Shown here: positions 1-11,878 of the stretch, piece by piece
How positions within the stretch are numbered: the first letter of the stretch is position 1
Layout of the letters: every line of letters starts with the position of its first letter
Origin: Solanum dulcamara
Lineage: Eukaryota; Streptophyta; Magnoliopsida; Solanales; Solanaceae
Assembly: GCF_947179165.1 (NCBI RefSeq)
Contig: NC_077248.1
Location: 15,600,256 to 15,664,255, forward strand
Length of the DNA stretch: 64,000 nucleotides
Direction: 5' to 3'
Made by a program: the position numbers and the translations under genes
Notes under the pieces: generated by a model
Database searches by the model: none
Told to the model about the DNA's origin: nothing
The model's input: only the letters and a program-made list of their open reading frames with translations

Positions 1-451
1 GTTTATGCATCCTTACATACTTAGTACATTCAAAGTACTAACGCATACTCTTTTGCCTACATGATATCACCATGTAGGGATCAGTGCTCCTCCTCGTTCT
101 CCTCCACGTGGCTAGTTGATATTACATTGAAGACTACTTTTGGTGAGTTCCCATGTTCCGGGAACAATACTCCTTTATCTTTCTAGCTTATGATATGTTA
201 AAATATTTTACTATGGCATTTCTTCTATTATGATTGAGGGTGAGCTAGGGACTTGTCTTAGCCCCGTTAAATCTAATAGTTAGAGGTATTGTTGGACATA
301 TGTAAGTTGAAGATTTACTATTATGATTTTCGCTTGTTCATTTATCATCATTACCTATGAAAGGCTAAAAGAATGCTAAGAGGCTTGATTGAGGTACTTT
401 CGGGTTCCTCATTCGCCATGCCACGTCTAGGCCTAGGCTTGGGTCGTGACA
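1..451 (+). mobile_element. 3' part of a Ty3-type LTR, cut by the window edge
   Basis: This is the terminal part of an LTR of the same family as the complete solo LTR at 54684-57545. The two can be aligned almost continuously (1-451 against about 57087-57545), including the stretch with 'agtacattcaaagtactaacg' and the end 'cttgggtcgtgaca'. The canonical LTR end ...TGACA is at 451. No primer-binding site follows, so this is a solo LTR or a 3' LTR. The 5' end lies outside the window, so its TSD cannot be checked. Confidence 0.85.
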
Positions 452-870
452 ATTGCCAAGAGGGCCATCATTTATCATTGCCAGGAGGGCCATCAGCCAT
501 CATTCATCATTGCCAAGAGGGCCATCATTCATCATTTATCATTGCCAAGAGGACCATCATTCATCATTGACAACAGAGCTATCATTCATTATTTATCATT
601 GCCAAGAGGGCCATCATTCATCATTGCCAAAAGGGTCATCATTCATCATTGCCAAGAAGGCCATCATTCATCATTTATCATTGCTAAGAGGGCCATCATT
701 CATCATTCTTCATTGCCAAAAGGGCCATCATTTATCATATCATCGCCGAGAGGGCCATCATTTATCATTGTCAAGAGGGCCATCATTTATCATATCATTG
801 CCAGGAGAGCCATCATTTATCATTGCCAAGAGGGCCATCATTATCATGCCATTGCCGAAAGGCCATCTTT
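452..870. repeat. Minisatellite, about 25-bp unit
   Basis: A degenerate tandem array whose unit reads approximately 'attgccaagagggccatcat' plus five more bases (25 bp). Some units carry an extra 'ttatcatt' or 'catcattc'. About 15 copies are visible and they begin directly after the LTR end. Because the repeat lacks stops, several frames stay open and would encode His/Ile/Gln-rich nonsense such as HHCQEGH; I do not regard these as genes. The sudden start at the LTR border suggests that the LTR inserted into the array. Confidence 0.9.
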
Positions 871-1763
871 ATATCGTGTTAATTTATTTTCATATCGCAT
901 CATATCAACTCATTGCATATTACATCAAAATTGAAGCATATCACATTAACTTAGGAAATACATTTTGTTTGCTCTACGTCAAAACCGAAGGAGGTTGACA
1001 CGTCGACATTGTAATGATGCTATCCTTTCCTTTGAAGTATATTTTTTCTACTAATGAGTTTTTATCTTAGTCTTTGGCGAGATCATCCAAGAGGATAGAT
1101 TCTCAATTAAACCACAAGTGTGGACGCCTACAAAAAGAAGCTTTAGCACAATGTGGAACCGTTTCTAAGCAGTGAACTGGGATATTTGTTGAAGGGTTAA
1201 ACTCACCAACAATGGTCATGAATCTACTTTCGAACTCTACTCAGCCCGTGTTCCATAATTTGGGTCTTAAAATCCAGTCTCGCCATAACTCGATACTGGG
1301 ACAATTTTGGGCTAGGCTTTACTTCATTCTTCCCAATATTCTCGCACTCTGTCGAGTGCAAGTTTTTAATTCCACTTATATCTCTTTATATTATCACTAT
1401 GTACCCTTTTACTTCACCTCATTTTCTAATAACTCTTCACTTGTTCAAACTCATTTTTTCCTTGGCCACCTCTGTTAACATTTTCCTCAATCGCTAATAC
1501 AAACATAATTTTATGATTGATGGTGTCGTCAACTCACTCCACCTTATTATGGCATAACTTGAGAGTTGCACTCAGCTCGATTCTCATGCTACCTGAGATA
1601 TGCAGACAACTCAAAAACAAAAGTTCAGCCATAATTCTCACAAATTTCTTACCTTGTATATTCTGAGATTCATTTCAACGTTGATGGTCAGGTCAAAATT
1701 GGTTAGTACGTCAACTTCTTTGCCCAAAAACTCTTTCATCATCTCCGGTAAAAGAGGAACAGC
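871..1763. other. Intergenic, no gene recognised
   Basis: About 0.9 kb without a recognisable domain. A few short open frames exist but none resembles a known protein. The stretch is probably old transposon sequence, since it lies between two LTRs. Confidence 0.5.
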
Positions 1764-2463
1764 TGTTGACAACCAATTTTGACCCTCCACAACGTAATAA
1801 TTTTAAAAAAGTTAAAAAAAATTAAAAAATATATATATATAATAACAAAATATGTATATATTATTATTATTTTAAAATAATTTTGGCATATATATATTAA
1901 ATAATTATTGACCATTAATATATATATATATAATAATAAAATAAATAAATGAATGAATAAATAATTTCCGCCATATATATATATAAAAAAAATAATAAAC
2001 ATATAAATAAATATATATATATTTTATTTCATCCGAATATATATATATATATATATATATATAATAAATTAATTAAAAATAATAAAATATACCCTCCCAT
2101 AACCCCTTGTCTTCTACATAATAAAAAATACTCATGGGTGATACCGCCCATTACCATTTGTCCCCCTTCAAGAAAAATAAAACAAATAAATAAAGTAAAA
2201 TATAAAAATAATAAATAAAATAAATAATATATATTTCTTTATCCAAAAAAATAAATATATAAATAAACCCCCCGCCCATACCCTATTAAAATAAAAAGTA
2301 TAATAATAATAAAAAATATAAATCCCATCACCTTTTCTTTTTCAGAAAACATATTTTATAATTAAACTCACGTGTGTCCCCATAAATCCATGCGTACCCC
2401 CTTCTTCCATGACAATAAAATGAATAAATGAATAAATAAATAATTTCTGATATATTTTTATCC

Positions 2464-2640
2464 ATTCCGTATTATTTTATATTTTCTCCGTTCCGCATTA
2501 TTTTAGATTTTCCCCTGTTCTGTATTATTTTATTAATTTATCTACTCCATATTATTTTATATTTTCATCTGTTCTGCATTATTTTATATTTTCATCCGTT
2601 CCGCATTATTTTATTAATTTACCCACTCCACATTATTATA
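2464..2640 (+). repeat. 27-bp tandem repeat inside the LTR
   Basis: About seven diverged copies of a 26-28-bp unit, approximately 'gttccgcattattttatatt' plus 'ttcatcc'. It lies just upstream of the LTR TATA box, i.e. in the U3 region. Confidence 0.75.
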
Positions 2641-2667
2641 ATCATCCACCATTCCCTCTTATTTCCC

Positions 2668-2678
2668 TATATATATAT
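2668..2678 (+). promoter_or_regulatory. TATA box of the Tat-like LTR
   Basis: 'ctatatatata' in an otherwise mixed context, followed about 25-30 bp later by 'aagaaaggggggcagcgg', which resembles the start of the transcribed R region in this LTR type. Predicted from position only. Confidence 0.45.
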
Positions 2679-3164
2679 CCGATTACTTACTTTAAGAAAG
2701 GGGGGCAGCGGACAGAGGAGGAAAACACGGACAGAATACTCAAAAATAGACTCTTACCCTTTGATTTTGAAGACTTTTCTTGCAAAAGAATTTTTTTTTT
2801 TGAATTTTTCTCTCCATTTGAACTTGATTTTACTTGAAAAAACGAGGGTAGATTCGTGACCAAAATACCCCGTTCACTGCCCAGCAACAGGTAATATTTA
2901 TTCCATTTTTCTTTTATTTTCTGTTGTCATTATGATAAAAATATTGTCCTAAAATATTATCTTGCTAATTTCGTCTTTTATTTGCATGAACACTTTGGGA
3001 GCAAAAAATGGAGTCTTAATTTGGGACTTTAAGAAATTCGAGTTTTTTTTAAGACTTGATGAAATCATCATCTGAAATTGATATCTTAGACCCATTGAAT
3101 ATCAAACAAAACAAGATGATCTCACTCCGACTCAATTCCGCTTACTTATATTTTCAGCATTTTA

Positions 3165-3416
3165 TTGTCTATTATTATTATTATTATTATCGTTATCATC
3201 GTTATTATTGCTATTATTATTATTATTATCATTTTTTTACCATTTATTATTATTATTATTATTAGTAGTAGTAGTAGTAGTAGTAGTGGTAGTAGTATAT
3301 TTTATTTACTGTTATTACTATTATTGTTTTTTATTATTATTATTGCTATTTTGTTATTAATGTTACTAATTGAAGTAGTAGTATGTTTATTTTACTGTTA
3401 TTATTATTATTATTAA

Positions 3417-3453
<37 letters not shown>

Positions 3454-4335
3454 GTTGTTGTTGTTATTATCATTATTATTAGTGTATTTTATTTATCATT
3501 ATTATTATCATTATTAATATTATTATTTTTTAAAACATTATTGTTATTATTATTATTATTAGTATTAGTATTTTTATTTACTGTTAATATTATTATTATT
3601 ATATTTATTATTATTATTATTGGTAGTAGTATCTTTATTTACTGTTATTATTATTATCATTATTATTATACTTTTACAGTTATTATTATTATAATTATTA
3701 TTATTATCATTATTAGTATTAGTATTATTTTCGTTATTATTAGTAGTAGTAGTAATAGTAGTATTCTTATTTACTATCATTATTACTATTATTATTAGTG
3801 GTAGTATTTTCGTTTACTCTTATTGTTATTATTATTATTATTATTTTCGTTATCATTATTATTTTTAGAATTTTCTTTTACTTTTATTATTATTAATATT
3901 ATTATCATTATCTTTATTATTATTATTATTATTCATATTATTTTCGTTATTAATATTATTAATAGAAGTAGTAGTATATTTATTTACTGTTAGTATTATT
4001 ATTAATGTTTTCGTTGTTATTATTATCATTATTATTAGTAATAATTATAATTATTATTATTATTACTTACTGCTTATTATTATTACTATTATTATTATTA
4101 TTATTTTTGTTATTATAATTTTCGTTATTATTATTATTAGTAGTAGTAGTACATATATTTTATTTTACTGTTATCATTATTATTGTTATTGCAATTGTTA
4201 TTATTATTATTATTATGGTTGTTGTTGTTGTCATTATTATTATTCTTATCGTTATTATTGTTATTGCTATTGTTATCATTATTATTATTATTACTACTAT
4301 TACTACTAATACTACTATTATTACTATTACATATT
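3165..4335 (+). repeat. Large (ATT/GTT)n trinucleotide block with recurring anchors
   Basis: Roughly 1.17 kb of imperfect TTA/GTT/ATC trinucleotides. It is not uniform: islands of 'gtagtagta' followed by 'tttatttactgttattatta' recur near 3290, 3377, 3625, 3750, 3803, 3968 and 4140, so the block looks like a higher-order repeat rather than one simple microsatellite. Long apparent frames (poly-Ile, poly-Tyr, poly-Asn) arise from the repeat and are not genes. Confidence 0.9.
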
Positions 4336-4702
4336 AAACTTGCTTATATAATTTAAATAGCTAATATTATCTTGGGTACAATATTTATGATCGATTTTGT
4401 ATCATTTAAATGATTTATTTAAATTATTCCTCCTTCATTAAATTATTTTATACCAAGTTTATTTCTCTTATAAATTTTTCTAAATGTTTTAATACTTTGA
4501 TTATTGTTAAAAAACACATTTTCCCAAAGTTAGTTAAATAATTTTTAAATCATCGGACAACCGCATGTTAGCGGCTATTTTAAGTGCTAAAACCTTCTTA
4601 AAATAGTAATATGAACCTCGTACCCTTTTCTCTAAATTTTTAAGACTTAAATCTATTAGGGTGTTTTAAATTAAGTTTTCTTAATTTCTTTAAAAAATTA
4701 AA

Positions 4703-4713
4703 TGGCGACTCTT
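4703..4713 (+). other. Probable primer-binding site (tRNA-Arg type)
   Basis: 'tggcgactctt' directly after the putative LTR end. Plant Tat/Ogre elements use a similar sequence next to the 5' LTR (family knowledge). It is too short to be decisive. Confidence 0.4.
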
Positions 4714-4784
4714 TTTTTACTAAAATTGATTTTTTCTTATAAAGATGAAATTAATTTTAAACTTCGTCTATTTTTCTACATAAC

Positions 4785-5345
4785 ACTACCTCCACTCACT
4801 TGAAGGTGCTAGAAGAATTCTTCGTTACCTAAAAGTTACAATCAACTTTGGGTTGTTTTATTCTTTTGATGATGATTTTAACCTTGTGGATATTGTGAAA
4901 ATAATTATGCCGGAGATGTTGATGATAGAAAAAACACACATGGTTGTGTTATTCTTGGATGATTGTGTTATTTCTTGAAATTCAAAGAAATAATCCATTG
5001 TTACTCTCTTGACTTGTGAAGCTGAATACATGGAAGCAACATCATATACGTATCATTCTATTTGGTTGAGGAGATTATTGACGGAACTCAATCTGGTGCA
5101 AATTGAAGCCACAATGATTTGTGTTGATAACAAATTTGCGCAAGCACTTGCCAAGAATTCAATGTATCATGACTGAAGAAAGCACATAGACACAAGATAT
5201 TATTTTATCCGAGAATGCATTGCCAAGAAAGAGGTTGAACTCAAGTATGTGAAATCTCATGATCAAGTTGCGGATATATTTACAAAGCCTCTCAAATTTG
5301 AAGATTTTCAGAGATTAAGATCAAGCCTTGGAATAAAAAAGAAAA
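4785..5345 (+). pseudogene. Ty1/copia RNase H fragment (degenerate)
   Basis: The 3' end of a copia polyprotein with stops and a frameshift. Readable blocks in order: RRILRYLK (about 4808), AGDVDDRK (about 4910), TCEAEYMEATS (about 5010), ICVDNK (about 5115), KHIDTRYYFIREC (5187 onward), VKSHDQVADIFTKPL (about 5250). This is the standard order of copia RNase H, covering the two-Asp/Glu catalytic region and the C-terminal tail. In-frame stops occur after 'VILG' and before 'RKHIDTR'. The 5' part of the element is missing; the fragment abuts the Tat-like LTR. Confidence 0.88.
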
Positions 5346-5366
5346 ATCAAAATTAAGGGAGAGATT

Positions 5367-5860
5367 TGTGGAAATCAAATATTGGGGGCAATGGTAGCTA
5401 TATTTGTTGAAATTAGTAGTCAAATTTTGGTGAAAGTTGGTAGCCAAACTTTGTAGAAATTGGCTTCCACATTTGTTCAAATTGTTAGTCAAATTTTGGT
5501 GAAGTTGGCAACCTAACTTTGTAGAAATTGGTTGCCACAGTTATGTCACTAATGATGTAATCAAGAGGTTCAATAACTCTATAAATAGAGTATCTATTGA
5601 ACATTTGAAAACACACCAAAAACAGGGAGAGCAATAGAGAGCATTGAGAGAATCTACAAATTATTTCTTAGTTTGTGAGAAAATAGTATGGCAGTAATAT
5701 TATTGTGAGTTGTAAAAAATAAAAGAGTGTTGTTCTTATAAAAGAATAGTTGTCTTTTGACACTATCAAGTTGTAATCAATGTTATTGTATTATTTAATT
5801 CGGATATCATATTTACTCCATTATAATATTTGGTGTCGTTGTTACTCTCTTGCTATTTCT
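5367..5860 (+). mobile_element. 3' LTR (partial or ill-defined) of the copia fragment
   Basis: After the stop of the RNase H remnant comes a purine tract ('aattaagggagagat', about 5352) and then 'tgtggaaatcaaatattggg', which looks like an LTR start. A TATA-like 'tctataaatagag' lies at 5578-5590. I cannot fix the 3' end: no clear CA terminus or TSD was found, since the 5' LTR is absent. Confidence 0.55.
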
Positions 5861-7086
5861 ATTTAGTGTGGCTATTATCCTGAGTAGGATTATCATTTTC
5901 TCAACTCAAATCAACTAAGTCATCCCGAAGGATAGGGTTGTCCTTAAGGATCTAGCCCATTCTTCTTAGTTTTATCTCTCCAATAGGATTTGTGTTAGTG
6001 AAAAATTTATAAATGTCATATTTAATATAAGAAATTTCGACTTGTGACAATAGTTTCTAAATTTTAGGTTGTAGCAATAAAAATCTTTCAAGTTATAATA
6101 GATTTGAAAATAATATGCATTAATTAAAGTATTAAAAACAAAATATATATATTTAATAAAAAATGGTTTTGTATTTAGTTATCATAAAAGTTGGGATTCC
6201 CATCAATCCTAAATATTAAAAGCCTTAATTTTCTCAATTAGCTGATTTGTTGTAACTGTAAAATGAATTTGATGTCCTTAAATTATTTAATTCCTTAAAT
6301 ATAGAGTTTTATAAATGACCAAATATATCAATCCTTGATTTTCTCCATTTAGTCGGACTTTATTTTGGTTGTTATCAATCTACTAATTAATATCCTAATT
6401 AATAGTATCAATCTATTGTTTTAGTTTCTCTTTCCTCCTTCTTTCTACAATATTTCTTTTATTGTTTTGAAAATTGATATCATTTTTTTTAATTTGAAAA
6501 TCTTTTTTTATTTAATATTCTTATTACTTAAATCTGTTTTATTTTTTTAATCTCTCCTTAATATTCTCACATAATTTTCTCCCTTAATGTACCCACATTA
6601 GTTATTTTTTCTTTAATTTCTTTTTCTTTTTCTTCCCTATTTATCTTTAATACAAATTTTATGTTTCCATCCATGATTTTAAATTTATTTATTTTTTATA
6701 TAAATTATGTAAAGTAACATAAAAAAAATTCAGTATGAAATATGACAACATTCATTCAATCTTGATTCAATAAGGAGATAATAATATGAAATCTTAATTA
6801 AAACTGGTATCTAGATTGGAATTTTAGTTTTGAAAAACACTACATACACAAAGCAGTAAGAATTAAATATTTTGAAATTCAATTAAGATACCAATTGCAT
6901 ATTTTGTTACACTTAAGCTCTATCCATATGGATATCAATTGGATACAGCATTAACTAATTTTAGTTTGGCTTACTCGGTTGATATCTTAATTATATGTTG
7001 TATTTTCAACGGGATATCAATTAGATACCAATTCCTTATATGGTCAGACTTTTCCAGTTGGATATAGTTGGATACCAATTGCATAT
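5861..7086. other. AT-rich intergenic sequence, no gene
   Basis: No coding domain seen. The last 250 bases repeat short blocks of the type 'gataccaattgcatat', and similar text resumes after the solo LTR at 9241, so this was one continuous AT-rich sequence before the LTR arrived. Confidence 0.5.
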
Positions 7087-9240
7087 TGTAACAACCCCTA
7101 AAATGTTGTATGTCGGTATTTCAATTCTCGACAAAAATAATACAGCCTCTGTATTTTGGGCATAACTTTTCATAGGTTGGTCCAAATTAGGTGATTCAAA
7201 TTTCTGGGTAATCACAACATCCTTACCTACAACTTTCATGAAGAACATAACTTCAAATTCGGAGTATACGTAGGTCAAATAAATTAATCTTTGCAAGATA
7301 TAGTGCTGTGACGAAATTGAGTGTTGATAGAAGAAAATTCATATCTCACTGTAGGTTGCTCCAAATTGGTTGATTCTTGAACGATATGAAACTAGACTTC
7401 CATATCTACAATTCTTATGAACAAACCAAATCCTAATAAGGAATTTATCTTATTCAAACGTAGCTTCGAAAATGAGTATTCTGTTAAAAAGAACTCATCT
7501 TACCTACCATGGAAACATCTAGATGCATTTGACATCATGCATGACATAAATTGTCCTCCATTTAACATCATCCATGACATCAATATATTCCATTAAATTT
7601 TCAGATTTTTCTTTATAATTATTTTATTTATTGTTAGGTCCCTCTTTCCCACTTATAAATACCCACCTTATTTCCTCATTTTATTCATCAAGCTTTCCTA
7701 AGCATTTCTTCTCTCTATATACTTCTTCTCAAATATAGTTTTAGTTTTAGTAGTATAAAAATACTACTCCGGTTATTCTTATATTCCGGGTAGTACACAA
7801 AACGCTCCGGCGAGAAGAAAAGGCTAGAGATCCAAGAGTATTCCAATTCGGAGTAAACCTTCGGATTTAAGGTATGTAAGGCTTTCATAGCATCGGATTG
7901 AGTTCGTCCATGCGTCCAATATTTAAATTCATTATAATTGAGTTATAGTTGAGTTTTATCCAAATCTTGAATTCTAAATGAATTAATTCTTCTTCTATTG
8001 AGTTAGATATATTTATGCATTAATATTATTATTATTGTTATCTCTCATATTATTGGAATTATTGTTCATGGCTACTTTCCCATGAATCCTAATTGATTTG
8101 ATGTTCATGAATATTTTTACACATGTTTTGAGTAAAGATGTTGCCTTTTTATTATTTTTATTGATAAAAAGAGAGTTATATGAATTAATACTATATATGT
8201 ATTTTATTGAGTTTTGAAAGAGCAAAAGAGTTGAATTTGAATGAATTTGAGAAATGATATTTTGAGCAAGATGTTTTGATGAGATGTAAATGATGTTTTT
8301 GGAAGTATAATGATTGATGAACATGAAATGAGATGAGTTTGATGATTTAAATTAAAGTCCAATGAGACTAGATGATGAGTTTAATATGAGCACATATTTT
8401 GGGAGTAGTATTGAGCACCGAGTTGGGTAAGAGTTTAATTTACTCAAACCCCAGAACTACGTAGCCAGCGTAGGATGGAGGCTATGCCTCTTAAGTCCCA
8501 AAAAGAGGACTTTGATGAATGAATCCAAGATGGTGATGTCCTTTACCCTGGCAAGGTATTGGATGGATGTGGCAACGACATCGCTTCGTTGTATCATCGC
8601 TAGCTCATAAGTGATGGTTGTCGGTTAGAGAAACTCCCAACTTAGTAAGCATTGCTTATTACTATTATTTTTATTATTATATTTTAAACTTGCATTACAT
8701 ATTCATGTTGAAATGATGTTGAGTTCTGAGCTGAGTTTTATTGAGAGGAGTATCTTGATATCTATCCTTACCTTCCTGCCATTTTACATACTCGTACATT
8801 CCACGTACTGACGTCATTCGACCTGCATCGTTTTATGATGCAGATACAGGTGTTAGAGATCCTCAACAGGAGCATCGTTGAAGATCATTTCTTTTCAGCT
8901 ATTTGGTGAGTCCTTCTTGTATTCGAAGGAACTCCTTATCCTTTTATTATTATTGAGTGTGATGTTTCTTTTGAGGTAGCCATGGACATGTCATTGGCAC
9001 CATCTAAGAGTATTAGAGGCTTCATAGACAGAGTCTGATGATGTAATCGGAGTAGTTCTCCTTAGAAACTACTTCTTCTAATAGTTATCTATTTTTCCTT
9101 TGATTATGACAAGCCCACATTAGTATTCTTAAGTCTTCCGCTCATGAATAAATAAGAAATGAGACCAAGTGGTTCTCTCAGAAGTCAGAAATGGTTTCTG
9201 AGTGCCGGCCACGCCTAGGGTACCCTCTCGGGGCGTGACA
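7087..9240 (+). mobile_element. Solo LTR (Ty3-type) with TSD CATAT
   Basis: It runs from 'tgtaacaacccctaaaatg' to 'tcggggcgtgaca' (2154 bp) and is flanked by the direct repeat CATAT (7082-7086 and 9241-9245). No internal region is present, so this is a solo LTR left by LTR-LTR recombination. It contains 'ttataaatacc' near 7653 (likely TATA region) and 'ggtatgtaaggc' (7871). The family is related to the LTRs at 54527 and 54684 (shared start, the 'gctccggcgag' block and the 'gagaaactccc' block). Confidence 0.93.
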
Positions 9241-10640
9241 CATATATTAGTGAACTTAATTTTTCAAGTAGATGCTAATTGAATACCATGTGGATACCAA
9301 ATGATTATCAACATTAACCAGTTTTAGTTTTTGAGTATACATTTGAAAAACAATGCATACACAAAGGATTAAGTATTACACATAATAAATATTCTGAAAT
9401 CAAAATTCATTGAGTTAAAAGACCAAAAACATCAAAATATGTGTTTGTCATAATTAAATAACTAAATTAAAATAAAAATAAATTATGAATAATTTTTAGC
9501 AAGATAATTTGAATATGTCTTCTTGTGTCCCTCCCGACAACATGTGCTGCACGTAATATATAATTTCCTCTATTTGGAAATCAACATACTTTCCTGTTCC
9601 ATCATAAATTTAATGTATTACATAATACCAAATAGAAATAACTTTTATACATATTTTATACCAGATTCATGCAAATGCGAATACATTTTATAACAAAGTC
9701 ATATTAATTTCATACAAACTGTGAAAATACCTATATAATGGCACAGTATATCAAATTTTTATACCATTTTAATACCACATATAACTATAAAAGAGATATC
9801 GAAAAAATAATAACATATTCTATAACTATACCAAAATTATAAATGTAGACGAATTAGAGATTAAGTACCAATTAAATACCAATTTCATGTTGATTATAAA
9901 TCATATCATATCAACTTCATATCAAATTAGTATAAACTATAAAAAAACCAAAATCTTATCACATTATGTCAATTACATACCATTTATATACACAAAAAAA
10001 ATACATTGCGTACCAGTTTGTGACAACTACAAAATTCATACCAAATTCATGACAACTAAGAAAAAAAAACTAAATCTGTACACATTTTTCACATGTATAT
10101 TCACATAAAAATATCATTTTCATGCCAATACATAAGTTTGGATTAAAAAAAATTAGAATATATCAAATTCATAATAATTTTATACTAATTTCGATAACAG
10201 GGTATTAATACAAAAATTAAACTAAGAGCAGCAGTAATTTCAAATTTCCACCTTCCAATGCATAGTAATGAAGTTAAAAATAGGACGATTACCGAGGACA
10301 TAAAAACACTTTGATTGATAATTACAATCAAAACCTCATATCTACCAGATGAAAAATTCAATTTTGAGGCTTATGATGCCTTAGTAAATTTACAAATTGA
10401 AAATGACATGGAGGGTGTGATTGTACATGTAAAGGTCAATTGAATACCAGTTTTATATACCTCAGTTCATTGACTATAAAACTATTTACATCATTCAATG
10501 CAGTAAACATGTCCAAGAAAGTTGGCAATATGTACAATCCAAAATATCTTTAAATGTCTTAAACACAAAATACAGAAACTATAGAAGTGTTGAATATAAT
10601 AAAATAGAAAATATTACAAATGAACACCAACAAGCAATGC
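9241..10640. other. AT-rich region, no gene; duplicated 3' flank at its end
   Basis: No coding signal. From about 10435 the sequence aligns with 22885-23100 downstream of the second dirigent gene (shared 'ttcattgacta', 'gtaaacatgtcca', 'gaacaccaacaa'), so the dirigent duplication includes the 3' flank. Confidence 0.6.
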
Positions 10641-10659
10641 TTCAAATTAAATTAACTAA

Positions 10660-11229
10660 TTAATGTGAGTAATGCAAGACCATAACATTATACTCAACAA
10701 TAGCATCCCCACTGGTCATATTGATCCAATAGGTCTTCGCGGTGGCGATCCCCTGAGCCAATCGAAAAACTCCAGAACCACCAACAATCGGCATCTCACG
10801 ATACTTGTGAAATACAGGATTCCGACCAAGAACACTTAATGTGCTACCATTATACTTGCCAGTTGTGAACACAAAGTTGAGGTTCATGAGAAGGCCAGAC
10901 TCAGTTTGATCAGCTGCGCCATAAATCCCTTGGGCTCGACCCACTATAGTCGAGTTGGGCTCTGGTCCAACTGTCAGTGGATCGTCCGCCATTGCAACAA
11001 ACCCAAAAAAAGTTGGGGATTTGGCAGTCATGTTGGACTGGGCTATTTGGATTGCAGTTGGATTTTTCCCACTAACTATATCATGAAAATAAAAATGAAA
11101 TTTGGTTACCTTTTGTTTTGCATGAGGAAGCTTATGGAACCATTTTTCAACAGCCTTTGGTCCTAATTCAACACCTTGAGCCATAACAACTATGAAGCAA
11201 AGTAATAGAACTAAACTTGTTTTTCCCAT
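10660..11229 (-). CDS. DIR: Dirigent protein, copy 1
   Basis: A complete single-exon gene of 189 aa. Dirigent proteins are secreted beta-barrel proteins without oxidase activity of their own; they direct the stereo- or regio-selective coupling of phenoxy radicals made by laccases or peroxidases, in lignan, lignin or terpenoid-dimer pathways (family knowledge). Residues 1-19 form a signal peptide (hydrophobic LVLLLCFIVVM, then AQG). The dirigent domain follows: FHFYFHDIVSG near 45, VGRAQGIYG near 98, FVFTTGKYNGSTLSVLGRNP near 120, GGSGVFRLAQGIATAKTYW near 150. N-glycosylation sequons: NMT, NST, NGS, NMT. The length is normal for the family. Its ATG fits the signal peptide. It is the paralogue of 23118-23699 (22 substitutions and a 4-residue gap by my alignment). 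The copia element inserted 175 bp upstream may affect its expression. The substrate cannot be told from sequence. Confidence 0.95.
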   Translation of the reverse strand: MGKTSLVLLLCFIVVMAQGVELGPKAVEKWFHKLPHAKQKVTKFHFYFHDIVSGKNPTAIQIAQSNMTAKSPTFFGFVAMADDPLTVGPEPNSTIVGRAQGIYGAADQTESGLLMNLNFVFTTGKYNGSTLSVLGRNPVFHKYREMPIVGGSGVFRLAQGIATAKTYWINMTSGDAIVEYNVMVLHYSH

Positions 11230-11403
11230 CTCTTAATTTTTCCTTGTCTTTAACTATTTGAGATAGTTGTAGATACAAAGATATGAGTATTTATATATAT
11301 GGAGAGCGTGAGTAGGTGTTGGTTGTTTAAAATTTAAAAATATTTTGTTCCTTTTTATTCAGAGTACAATATATAAGTTCCTATACAGCTCAGGAATATA
11401 TGT
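11230..11403 (-). promoter_or_regulatory. Truncated proximal promoter of dirigent copy 1
   Basis: On the minus strand a TATA box 'tatatataaatac' lies at about 11291-11303, some 65-75 bp upstream of the ATG, giving a short 5' UTR. Only 174 bp separate the ATG from the copia insertion. The equivalent interval in copy 2 is about 1.03 kb, so copy 1 lacks some 860 bp between the TATA region and the shared 'acagctcagg' block, or copy 2 gained it. Confidence 0.65.
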
Positions 11404-11806
11404 TGTTGGAAAGCAACACTGCAATAGTGAAGAAGCAGAAAAGAAGAACACGAAGAAGAAGAAAGCAGAAGCAAAAGAAGAAGAATGAAGAAGCAGCACA
11501 AAATAAAGAAGAAGGAAGCTGAAGAGTCTTAACTCTTCAGCCTTTCCTTTTGCACACACACGTGGAAGCATATCATCCATATAAAATTCCCACCGTTGGA
11601 ATTTTATATCACACAATTAAATATAGTTATGCCCATATAATTATGGGCAAGTATAATAAAATTTTGTACTAATAAGACAAATGAGATCCATGCCTTCTTG
11701 TCTCTATTACAACCATTATGTATCACTATATAAGCAAATGTACATACTATGAATAAAGACACAGAAAATTTCCTTTTCTTCAGCTTCTTATCTTCTAAAT
11801 TTTACA
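11404..11806 (+). repeat. 5' LTR of the copia element
   Basis: 403 bp, TGTTGG...TTACA. A TATA box 'ctatataag' is at 11726-11734 and 'aataaa' at 11752-11757, so the transcript should start near 11755 and R is short. The first 90 bp are purine-rich (AAG/GAA repeats). Confidence 0.96.
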
Positions 11807-11818
11807 TGGTATCAGAGC
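11807..11818 (+). other. Primer-binding site (initiator tRNA-Met)
   Basis: 'tggtatcagagc' starts directly after the 5' LTR. It is the complement of the 3' end of plant initiator tRNA-Met and is the usual copia primer site. Confidence 0.93.
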
Positions 11819-11878
11819 ATCTCTAAAGCTCCATCCAAATCTGTGTCAAAACATCAAAGTCATCCTCAAAATCCCAGA

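Larger units (their letters stand above)
1764..4702 (+). mobile_element. LTR of Tat/Ogre-like Ty3 retrotransposon
   Basis: It begins with 'tgttgacaaccaattttgac', nearly the same start as the LTR at 59954, and ends just before 'tggcgactct' (4703), which resembles the tRNA-Arg-type primer-binding site used by plant Tat/Ogre elements (family knowledge). A TATA box (2668-2678) is followed by a purine-rich leader around 2695. The LTR is very AT-rich, with a 27-bp tandem array and a 1.17-kb trinucleotide block. No gag or pol follows: after about 80 bp the sequence switches to a copia fragment, so this is a truncated element or a recombination junction. The boundaries rest on motif similarity only. 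Confidence 0.6.

Noticed and set aside
452..870. CRISPR-like repeat/spacer look
   Set aside because: The units are continuous, imperfect tandem copies with no unique spacers, and this is a plant nuclear sequence.
373..998. Three overlapping open frames encoding His/Ile/Gln-rich peptides
   Set aside because: They are produced by the 25-bp minisatellite, which has no stop codons in several frames; no start context or domain.
1212..1478. 88-codon open frame
   Set aside because: No recognisable domain, AT-rich context between retroelement pieces; chance frame more likely.
3056..3798. Poly-Ile/Tyr/Asn open frames
   Set aside because: Reading products of the trinucleotide block in different frames and on both strands.
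11359..11616. 85-codon minus-strand frame in the 5' LTR (and its twin at 16477-16749)
   Set aside because: Antisense of the AAG/GAA-rich LTR start; gives a Phe/Leu/Ser-rich peptide with no meaning.
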